NCBI GenBank assembly: GCA_016839665.1
Contig: JAEOTU010000046.1
Coordinates: 1-9,220, forward strand
Direction of reading: 5' to 3'
Length of the DNA stretch: 9,220 bases
Source of the DNA: Candidatus Hodarchaeota archaeon
Lineage (GTDB): Archaea > Asgardarchaeota > Heimdallarchaeia > Hodarchaeales > Hodarchaeaceae
The position numbers and the translations under genes were made by a program. This document shows, one piece after another, positions 1 through 7,200 of the stretch. The stretch's first letter is position 1. Each line of letters opens with the position of its first letter. Below the pieces are notes generated by a model, which was not told the DNA's origin, did not search any database, and saw only the letters and a list, made by a program, of their open reading frames with translations.

Positions 1-1045
1 CTTCTAGAATCTCACTCACAATGAAGTTTCTTCCACTCTCAATTGCTGCTTTGGCAACTGTACCTGTTCCTGCTAATGGATCATAAACACATCCTGGAAC
101 AGAACTATTAGACTCTAAATCTGTTCCGCAGGCACAAAGAATTTTAAGTGTGGTTCTTGGATAATAATTCTCAATTAAAGGATCAAAAATCGGTTTTCCA
201 CATTTTAAACAAACTCTCCTTGGACATGTAGCAGTCAAAACGCGTTGTACAAGCTTCGAAGGGAAAGGAGCAAAATGCTTCCCTGAATAACCAGTAGTAT
301 TTATTGTCCAAATAATAGGACAAATAACATATGGAATTTCCTCAGGCTGAATCTCAATAGGCCACACACTCCGCATTAATTTTCCCAAGGGATGATATCT
401 TCTTGTCCGAGGTTTTCCCCGCAAACTTAATACCTCATGCATTCCCGTACTTTCTTTTCTCTTTCCATTGACGAGCTCTGCTTTACTGGATTTTCCTATC
501 AATGAAAGGTTATCTTTCTCAATCCATTCATGAGGTAGACGTTGGGTTACAAAATAATACTGTGGGTTCTTTGTAAACCAAAGTAACCGTTCGTAATCTA
601 TTCCAAATCGACTTGAAACCCCACCACTCGGTCTGGCATTTGGTTTATACCAAATAATGTCATTTCGACAAATCCATTCGAAATTGTATATCATAGTTGT
701 CTTGAAAAGTTCAGGGATTGCTGCTAGACTCAAGGGGTGCAGTGAGGAGTGTTTCGATTTAGTTTTTTTCATTTTAGTACTAATGTAGTTATCAGCAATA
801 TTAACCCAAAGAGAACCATAATCCTTAAGCTTGGGTTTTAGATTGTTGAAAAGAAGACAAATCTTATCAATATATTCCTGCGGAGTATCTTCTTGTCCTA
901 ATTCATCTTCATTTTCACTATATCGCACTTGACGCCAATAGGGTGGGCTTGTTAAAATTGTATCAATTGAGGTATCAGGGAGTTGGTTGACGAGTTCAAA
1001 CGCATTTCCTTGAAGTACTTGATTTTGAACTTTGGAAATTTTCAA
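1..1045 (-). CDS. Beta-class DNA methyltransferase (N4-cytosine or N6-adenine), 3' end cut by window edge
   Basis: An SAM-dependent DNA methylase that modifies an exocyclic amino group. About 348 residues are visible, open to the left edge with no stop or frameshift. Motif order is that of the beta class: catalytic motif IV TSPPYW at residues 32-37, a central region of about 200 residues likely to include target recognition, a motif X-like HFAPFP at 257-262, then the SAM-binding motif I DPLAGTGT at 322-329. SPPY is commoner in N4-cytosine enzymes, but N6-adenine cannot be excluded. Cysteines C274, C279, C282, C304 and C306 (CPRRVCLKCG, then CAC) suggest a zinc-binding insert between motifs X and I. 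There is no ATG before motif IV; an in-frame TGA at 1058-1060 leaves TTG at 1045 (GAGG 3 nt upstream) or TTG at 1054. The preceding residues (GNAFELVNQLPDTSIDTIL) match the usual start of this family. No restriction enzyme gene is visible, so it is an orphan within the window. Confidence 0.9.
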   Translation of the reverse strand, partial: MKISKVQNQVLQGNAFELVNQLPDTSIDTILTSPPYWRQVRYSENEDELGQEDTPQEYIDKICLLFNNLKPKLKDYGSLWVNIADNYISTKMKKTKSKHSSLHPLSLAAIPELFKTTMIYNFEWICRNDIIWYKPNARPSGGVSSRFGIDYERLLWFTKNPQYYFVTQRLPHEWIEKDNLSLIGKSSKAELVNGKRKESTGMHEVLSLRGKPRTRRYHPLGKLMRSVWPIEIQPEEIPYVICPIIWTINTTGYSGKHFAPFPSKLVQRVLTATCPRRVCLKCGKPIFDPLIENYYPRTTLKILCACGTDLESNSSVPGCVYDPLAGTGTVAKAAIESGRNFIVSEILE

Positions 1046-1070
1046 ACACCTCAATTGTCAGTGCCACTCT

Positions 1071-1084
1071 GAGTTTATTAAAAC
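1071..1084 (-). promoter_or_regulatory. Candidate TATA box for the methyltransferase
   Basis: On the minus strand an AT-rich TTTTAATAAA element lies in the gap of about 98 bp after the HIT gene stop. Its centre (about 1079) is 25-26 nt before the TTG at 1054 and 34 nt before the TTG at 1045. An archaeal TATA box is normally centred 26-27 nt before transcription start, so this could drive a leaderless message from 1054 or a leader of about 8 nt for 1045. No BRE is clear. Such AT-rich strings are frequent by chance in this genome. Confidence 0.3.
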
Positions 1085-1143
1085 CTAAGATGGGCTTCGA
1101 TGAGAATCTCTTTCTTCTAAAACGTTACCATTTCTTCCTGATA

Positions 1144-1554
1144 TTATTTTGTGAAACTTTCTTGTAATTTTAATACAAAGGAGGGATCTTCCTCAAGGCG
1201 TTCTCGTTGTGCTCCAAAAACGATTTGGTCATTAAACCACCGTGGTAAGACGTGAAAATGTGTATGGAAGATCTCTTGTAAAGCTGCTCTTTCATTGCCT
1301 TGAAAGATATTGATCCCATCACACAGAAGGACTTGTTTCAGTACGTTAGCCACACGACTGACCGTTACTCCCACTGCAGACGCATCATCCTCCTGAATGT
1401 CAAATAGATTCCTTGAATGGACTTTGGGAATAACAAGAGTATGGCCTTTCGCAATGGGGTAAATATCTAATATTGCAATGGTCTTTTTGTCCTCAAAAAT
1501 ACGAACTCCAGGTTCTTTACCATAGATGATCTTACAAAAAATACATTCTGACAT
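1144..1554 (-). CDS. HIT-family protein (Hint-like nucleotide hydrolase/transferase)
   Basis: A histidine-triad protein of 136 residues from the preferred start, the usual length for Hint-type proteins, which hydrolyse nucleoside phosphoramidates or transfer nucleotidyl groups through a histidine nucleophile. Numbering from the upstream ATG at 1566: the triad HTHFH is H101-H103-H105, with H103 expected to be the nucleophile. CIFC (C8, C11) with H50 and H101 forms the zinc site of the zinc-binding HIT subgroup. KGHTLVIPKVH (40-50) is the conserved core strand. The second ATG (1554), giving an MSECIFCKI N terminus, fits the family better and has GGGA 6 nt upstream; the ATG at 1566 adds four residues. 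The gene follows the J-domain gene by 8-20 bp, so it is probably co-transcribed. The substrate cannot be read from sequence. Confidence 0.92.
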   Translation of the reverse strand: MSECIFCKIIYGKEPGVRIFEDKKTIAILDIYPIAKGHTLVIPKVHSRNLFDIQEDDASAVGVTVSRVANVLKQVLLCDGINIFQGNERAALQEIFHTHFHVLPRWFNDQIVFGAQRERLEEDPSFVLKLQESFTK

Positions 1555-1574
1555 GAGTAGTCCCATCTGACCGA

Positions 1575-1952
1575 TTAATCATTTTGATTTTTCATTTTTT
1601 GTTTGTTCAAGTTTTGTAACATTTTTTCGATTTTTGGCATCCAATAATGTTCATATCTCACTTCAAATGGATCCATATCCGCCTTAAGACGTCCATCCCT
1701 TTGCCATTCATAAAACCAAGCTAAATCATTCTCGAATTCTGATTCAATGGATTTTGTTGATTCTCCCAATGATACCAAAATAAGTTCATAGGCTTCATAG
1801 ATTTCTTGGAATTGTTGAGTAGCATTTTCGTTATCGTTGACATCTGGATGAAATTTTTTAGCAAATTTACGAAACTTAATTTTTACGCTGTGTAAATCAC
1901 CTGGGTATGTCAACTCCAATAACTCATACGCTTCTCTTATTGACATCTTCAT
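1575..1952 (-). CDS. Small J-domain (DnaJ-like) protein
   Basis: A 125-residue protein with an N-terminal J-domain (about residues 4-62) carrying the diagnostic HPD at 35-37 in KKFHPDVND, the basic helix before it (KIKFRKFAKKF) and helix III (QQFQEIYEAYELIL). J-domains stimulate Hsp70 (DnaK) ATPase through HPD. The G/F linker, zinc-finger and substrate-binding domains of full DnaJ are absent. The C-terminal ~60 residues are charged and aromatic (WFYEWQ, YEHYWMPK) and end in a Lys/Asn/Gln-rich tail; I do not recognise them as a family. It is therefore a specialised co-chaperone or membrane-complex adaptor, not the general DnaJ. The ATG at 1952 has an AGGA-like site about 10 nt upstream; an ATG two codons later is possible. 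It starts 28 bp after the EEP membrane gene ends and is probably translated from the same message. Confidence 0.88.
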   Translation of the reverse strand: MKMSIREAYELLELTYPGDLHSVKIKFRKFAKKFHPDVNDNENATQQFQEIYEAYELILVSLGESTKSIESEFENDLAWFYEWQRDGRLKADMDPFEVRYEHYWMPKIEKMLQNLNKQKMKNQND

Positions 1953-1980
1953 GGAATAAAAATCCTTTTAGATAGTTTAA

Positions 1981-4008
1981 CTACAATTCGATTTCGGCCC
2001 AAAGGGCAGGGTGATCTGACTCTGTACTTACTATGTAGTGGCAATCAGCAATAATGATACCTGGAGATACGAAAATATGATCTATCCTGCGACTAACGTT
2101 GTAATCAATGTTATCTTGGTAGTCTAGTCTCTGTGACTCAGCAATTAACCAAGAATCATTTAGTGTTACAGCTGTAAGATTATATTGTGAAGTACCAGGT
2201 CTGAAATTAAAGTCACCCATTAAGACAACATTGGATTTTGCATTAACCTCTCCCATTATAGCCTCTTGTTGCACAAGGGGGCCATCATTGCCTAAATGGG
2301 TCACATATACATGGAATAGAGTACCCTCCACCTGGATTTCTGCTTCGATGGTAGCTGTCTGTTCCCCTTCGCTGTGCATGAAAAATGTCTTAGGATTTTG
2401 AATAGGGTATTTAGAAAGCAACGCAATCCCGAATGTTCCTGTGACTGTCTTTGGACCATAATAGGAATGCATTTTTAGGGCATTAGCAAAATATCTGACA
2501 ACATCAGCATTCCCACCAGCAATCCTGCTAGAGTCACACTCCTGTAAACCAATTAAATCTGGATTAACTGATTTAATCACTGTCAATTGTCCATCAAAAT
2601 TCTTTATACCATCTTCACTATATCCCTGCTGAATATTATATGTCATAACTCTTATAGAAGTAGCTGCTTCAGGACCCGTAGGAAAAGGAGTCATTACATA
2701 TGCACCTATAATCGTACTTATTGAAAATAATGCAACACTTGTGACTATTATTTTCGATTGTAATCCAACAACTGGCTTTTTGAATATTAGAGACCTCTTT
2801 TTCACAAGCAATACCGGTAAGATAAATCCTAATCCAACCACCAAGTACACAAACCAAAACATATCTCTGAAAAGAGGACCTACAACGTCAATATAGTCAT
2901 AAACAGTAGTAAATACATGTGCGAAAATCATTACCAAGAAAAAAATTGATCCTAAGGTGAAGCTGATACAAAAATTCTCAATAGAAGGCTTACTGTTTAG
3001 CAACTCTCGAGAAATGAGCACAAAATCAATCAAGATTATTGGGAAAAGAATCAACATTAGAAAGAGTTGAAATTGATGAATCAGAGTTGTAGTAGGAGCA
3101 TTAATAGGATAATTATTGGCAGAAGATGGGAATATCAGTTGATTGAATGCTATTGTAAGCACCAGGGATAAGATGAACATTCCATTCCAAGCCCAAACAA
3201 TCCAAGGATCCATTTTGGTCAGTAGTTCTGGTTTGAATGCTAATAGAATAACGAAAAGAATAATCAACAAGCTAATAACAAGTAATACAAAGAAATAATC
3301 CCCCTCAGTCCACCTAGAGATAACAGTTGGACTACTAAACGAAAAATATATTAAAATTAAAATACTAATTAAACCAAAGGCTAGACCAATTGTTTTCCAA
3401 GGATTGGTGGTATGTTCTAGGTCTGTAGAATCACCTAGCTTTACTTCTTGATCAGATACAAACATACCAATAATCATAAAAGCGGCAATTATTGCCAGAA
3501 TCCAGCCAATCGGTTGAAACCAACTGAAGGTGGAGATATCAACAGTTGAACCAAGGGTTCTAAGAAGAATAGATAAAGTAAGACCGATTACTAATCCAAG
3601 CCCTAAGGTCAGTCCACCCTGCTCCTCATCATGGTTGTATTTTCGTTGAAGAAACAATGGAAAAAAGATTAGAAAACAACCGACACCTAAACCAGAAATA
3701 AGCATTTTACCCTGAGGGACACCTACCAATAGTGCCTCTAGGACTCGACAAACAATCATAAGCTCTCCGACAACAACCAGCAGCTTGTCAGGAAAGCTTT
3801 TACGAAAAAAAACTAGTACAACAGGAGAAAGTAGAAAAATGACACTTAAGATGTTCTCATTCAGAGATGAAGTTAATAGACACAGAGCATATATTGCCTC
3901 TACGAAATCACTAATCAATTCAAGGAAAAATAAGAAGATTAAACTAAGTAGAACTACTTCTGAATAATATTTTTTTGAGAATTCCTGCAAAGATTTAGAT
4001 GTTAACAT
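1981..4008 (-). CDS. Polytopic membrane protein with C-terminal EEP domain, CWH43/PGAP2IP-like
   Basis: A 675-residue protein. Residues 1 to about 445 hold roughly 12-13 hydrophobic segments (e.g. 18-40, 52-68, 205-227, 239-258, 270-293, 380-402, 420-441). Residues 452-675 form an endonuclease/exonuclease/phosphatase domain, probably outside the membrane. EEP active-site elements are all present: TYN (N458), LQE (E490), LLSKYPI (530-536), VTHLGN (H571), GDFN (D599, N601), RIDHIF (D643, H644) and SDHP (D665, H666). These enzymes cleave phosphodiester or phosphomonoester bonds with a metal ion. The layout of many TM helices followed by EEP, and local motifs such as YYGP, SEGE and PGTSQY, resemble eukaryotic CWH43/PGAP2IP, which remodels GPI-anchor lipids; bacterial TM-EEP proteins are the alternative. 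A membrane lipid or lipid-linked phosphoester substrate is inferred. The ATG at 4008 has no Shine-Dalgarno but a TATA-like element 26 nt upstream. It is first of four minus-strand genes. Confidence 0.88.
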   Translation of the reverse strand: MLTSKSLQEFSKKYYSEVVLLSLIFLFFLELISDFVEAIYALCLLTSSLNENILSVIFLLSPVVLVFFRKSFPDKLLVVVGELMIVCRVLEALLVGVPQGKMLISGLGVGCFLIFFPLFLQRKYNHDEEQGGLTLGLGLVIGLTLSILLRTLGSTVDISTFSWFQPIGWILAIIAAFMIIGMFVSDQEVKLGDSTDLEHTTNPWKTIGLAFGLISILILIYFSFSSPTVISRWTEGDYFFVLLVISLLIILFVILLAFKPELLTKMDPWIVWAWNGMFILSLVLTIAFNQLIFPSSANNYPINAPTTTLIHQFQLFLMLILFPIILIDFVLISRELLNSKPSIENFCISFTLGSIFFLVMIFAHVFTTVYDYIDVVGPLFRDMFWFVYLVVGLGFILPVLLVKKRSLIFKKPVVGLQSKIIVTSVALFSISTIIGAYVMTPFPTGPEAATSIRVMTYNIQQGYSEDGIKNFDGQLTVIKSVNPDLIGLQECDSSRIAGGNADVVRYFANALKMHSYYGPKTVTGTFGIALLSKYPIQNPKTFFMHSEGEQTATIEAEIQVEGTLFHVYVTHLGNDGPLVQQEAIMGEVNAKSNVVLMGDFNFRPGTSQYNLTAVTLNDSWLIAESQRLDYQDNIDYNVSRRIDHIFVSPGIIIADCHYIVSTESDHPALWAEIEL

Positions 4009-4029
4009 AACGCTTTAAGAAATATTTTG

Positions 4030-4038
4030 TTTTAAAAA
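4030..4038 (-). promoter_or_regulatory. TATA box for the membrane EEP gene, probably leaderless
   Basis: The minus strand reads AACCTTTTTAAAAC here. Its centre (4034) is 26 nt upstream of the A of the ATG at 4008, the standard archaeal TATA-to-start distance. Transcription would then begin at or next to the start codon. The stretch between them (ATTTCTTAAAGCGTT) has no Shine-Dalgarno, as expected for a leaderless mRNA. The bases before the box (AAACC) are a plausible BRE. Confidence 0.5.
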
Positions 4039-4091
4039 GGTTTTTATGAATACTCTCGGGAATTTATCATCAATATAACTGCAATTTTATC

Positions 4092-4193
4092 TTGTGGACG
4101 ATTCTCGGTTTAACAATCTAGCTCTTTTTCCTAAACGTGTTTTTTGAGGCAATTCTTATGTAATTACATTTATAAGGAGTAAAAAGTCCACAA
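4092..4193. repeat. 8-bp inverted repeat flanking the promoter region
   Basis: TTGTGGAC at 4092-4099 and its exact reverse complement GTCCACAA at 4186-4193 lie 86 bp apart between the two divergent genes. The spacing is too long for a compact hairpin; two binding sites for one regulator is possible, but an 8 bp pair can also arise by chance. Confidence 0.35.
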
Positions 4194-4242
4194 AAAAAAG
4201 TGATTACCTAGTAAATTAAAGAAGGGAGACGACGATTCCCCG
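4097..4242 (+). repeat. Direct repeat GACGATTCYCSG, two copies
   Basis: GACGATTCTCGG (4097-4108) and GACGATTCCCCG (4231-4242) agree at 10 of 12 positions, including eight consecutive bases. The first overlaps the left arm of the inverted repeat; the second lies just before the surface-protein start. A partial inverted copy (CGGGAAT) is at 4057-4063. This could be an operator motif; its function is unknown. Confidence 0.3.
4169..4176 (+). promoter_or_regulatory. Candidate TATA box for the beta-helix surface protein gene
   Basis: TTTATAAG is the best TATA-like string upstream of the rightward gene. It predicts transcription start near 4198 and a leader of about 55 nt to the ATG at 4253. That leader contains GGGAG at 4224-4228, which is 24 nt from 4253 and too far for a normal Shine-Dalgarno. 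A second AT-rich string, GTAAATTAAA at 4211-4220, is a weaker alternative. Confidence 0.35.
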
Positions 4243-4252
4243 ACTTAATGTG

Positions 4253-7200
4253 ATGTATTGTCAAAATAAAGTGATTAAGATGAAAAAAAAGAAATTAACT
4301 GTCATAATTGTTGGTTTAACTCTTTTAATAGTATTAAATAATCTAGTGGGAGAACAAATATCACAATTAACTACAAACACTCCTAAAACAGTTAGAAATG
4401 CACCAAGTTTACGATTTCCCACTTTGTATGTTGACAGAGTCACGTCAATCGCTATTACTTCTGATGCTGATTTTACTGGCGCTAATGGCGTAATTGGTGG
4501 AACTGGTACTGATCAGGATCCGTATCGAATTGAAAACTGGAATATCACCACGTCCAGTAGTCCCTTAATTTCTATCTCTCATACAACCTCGTACTTTTGC
4601 ATTGGGAATAATTCACTTAATGGCCAATCTAGTGCAAACGACGGGATTCGTTTAACCAATGTCACTCATGGTTGTGTAAAAAATAATACAATTGCGAATA
4701 ATCAATATAATGGAATAATCCTTGATTCCTCAAATAACAATACAATAACTAATAATACTGTGTATAATATCATTAATGGGCCAGGCATTCACCTTGTAAA
4801 TTCATCAAATAATGGAATTTCTAAGAATATTGCACATAATACTGGATGGGATGGGATTCGGCTTCATTCGTCAAATCACAATAATACCATTGAAAACAAC
4901 ACTGCTTATGACAATGGTTGGAATGGACTCCGATTAGAAGATAATAACCGGAATAACACAATTTTAAATAACAGATTTTTCAGCAATAATGAAAATGGAA
5001 TCTGGGTTTGGGGATATGGAACTATGAGCGGGAGATGGAATGCAACTCAACCAACTATCGTTATATACAACGGTGGAAATATAGTGGTGGGAGGACATCT
5101 TGATGTCGGAGCCTTTACCAGGAAATTAGATAATTGGGGTTATAATTGGATCATTTGTGACAATCTTAGGCCTAATATTCTTCAATTGGCAAATATGCTT
5201 ATTATAAACGCCCCTAAAGATTTAGATACAAGCCAACAACAAATTATCAAGGATTGGTGGTTTTCGGGGAATCATACTATTTGGGTAGCAGGTGATTCTG
5301 ACTATGGTGGAAATTGGCAAGCAAATAGTGTTAATCATTTATTAGGTAATTTGAGTTCAGAAATGATAATTCAGGACGATGCACTCGATGATCCTGCTGA
5401 GAACGATGCTGCATCCTATCGTGTTGTTGCCAATGAAACAAATGATGATCTCAGCTCGTTATTTTCAATAGACGAGCAACATTTTCAATTTCATGGCCCC
5501 GCACCTGTTGCACCAGCAAATAATAGCAAGACTTGGGCAGACCTTGAAAACGTGACATGGTTGATCAACAGCTCGATGGCCTCTAGAGTTCTAGATCAAG
5601 ACAATGACATCATTGAACCGTGGGAATATTACCCCATTGGTGTCAGTGGGTCTTATACTCTAATGGCGATGGAAACTGTGAATGAATCGTCAACAATTCT
5701 AGTCTCTGGAGAAGCACTATACTCTGATTACAAGAATATGTTTAATAATAACAGTATGCATAAGTATAGCAATTATTCAACCATACCTTTTGTTAAAAAT
5801 TTGTTAAACCATACGTTATACTCAGCAGAGATTTCTAGCCAATCAGTAAATTGGAGTAAAATTATCCCAAGATCAACTAATAACACAATCAGTAATAATT
5901 GGGTGTATGATAATGCTGGTAATGGAATTTCCTTACTATATGCAATGAACTGCACAATTTCTAATAATACTGCTGACAGTGATAACTACAGTGGGATCTC
6001 GCTCAGTTCTTCCTATAGTTGTTCTATTCTTAATAATATAGTCAATTCTAGTAAAGGTTGGGCAGGAATTAATCTGTGGGTATCTGACAATAACACTATT
6101 GTTAACAACACGATTCATGATACTGATGGTAATGGTTTAGTGATCGAATATTCAGACGATAATATTATAACAAGAAATATTGCATATAATAATACGTATG
6201 TCGGAATCCGACTTACAGATACTAGGAATAACACCATCACTAATAATTCTGTCTTTGAAAATTATGAGCAAGGTTTTCGACTTAGTCATGCCACCAATAA
6301 TACTATCTTCAATAATACAGTTTGTAAGAACCAAGGAAGTGGTTTTCTTCTATTAATTCAATCCAGTTTTAACACAATATCCAATAATTCTATTTATGAC
6401 AACGATTACGGCGAGGGCCTTACAACTGGTGGTTCTGCAAGAGATGGTTCTCGCAAAAACAGAATAATCAACAATGAAATTTATGACAACGGTGGAACTG
6501 GGATTAGTTTTTCCTTATCCAATGATATTCTTATCAATAACAATACGGTGTACAATAATAGTGGAGATGGGATACGTCTGAGTCATTCTAATGACAGTCT
6601 TGTTAATCAAAATTATGTCGACGAAAATTCCCAAAGTGGTATCAGCATAGAATTTTCAGAGAATAACACTCTCACCGAGAATAAAGTATACAACAACAGT
6701 TGGATGGGATTAACCACTCATCACTCGAAGAACCATACAGTCAAATATAATATTGCAGAAGAAAATGAAGCTGACGGATTTAGCTTCTATTTCTCCACTC
6801 ATATGACTATTATCAATAACACTGCTTGCAAGAACAATTATAATGGAATCAGACTCGAATCATTAACTAACGATAATGATATCATTAACAATACGTTGAT
6901 TGGAAATAATGGGGATGGCATCTGGATTGGATATTCATCAAGTAATAATACTGTCTCTTTTAATTCAATTTCTCATGGAAATAGTACAGGAATTCGTCTT
7001 TTAAGTGATTATAACAACCCTCCGGTAGGCTCCAATGATAACTACATTTTAAATAATGAAGTATTCAACAATGCCCACTCAGGTATTCGTCTTATGACAG
7101 AATCAGATTACAATACTCTCAGTAATAATGTTGTTTTCAACAATGGTGGAACTGGGATTGGTATTGACGATTCTAGAAACAATAGTGTTTTCAATAATCT

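Larger units (their letters stand above)
4009..4252. promoter_or_regulatory. Divergent intergenic promoter region
   Basis: This 244 bp AT-rich gap separates the leftward membrane EEP gene from the rightward surface protein gene, so both promoters must lie here unless transcripts start inside a gene. It contains a TATA candidate for each direction and short direct and inverted repeats listed separately. No tRNA, convincing small ORF or strong hairpin was found. A weak GGGA/TCCC stem of 4 bp with a 9 nt loop sits at 4224-4240. Confidence 0.7.

Noticed and set aside
1981..2652. EEP domain as a DNA repair AP endonuclease (exonuclease III)
   Set aside because: It is fused to a large polytopic membrane region and lacks the ExoIII-style N-terminal start. 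Its motif spacing is closer to the phosphatase-like EEP proteins.
2669..2857. Minus-strand 62-codon open frame overlapping the membrane EEP gene
   Set aside because: It lies inside the EEP coding sequence in another frame, has no recognisable motif and is explained by low stop density.
3785..3967. Plus-strand 60-codon open frame antisense to the EEP gene's first helices
   Set aside because: Antisense of hydrophobic codons yields Lys/Arg/Ser-rich shadow frames; there is no Shine-Dalgarno or family resemblance.
4224..4240. Hairpin GGGA-N9-TCCC as an RNA regulatory element
   Set aside because: A 4 bp stem is too weak to support a structured element and overlaps the direct repeat, which explains the TCCC.
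5045..5869. Insert in the beta-helix as a mobile element or intein
   Set aside because: There are no splice-type Cys/Ser boundary residues, homing endonuclease motif, terminal repeats or frame break; it reads as an ordinary in-frame domain.
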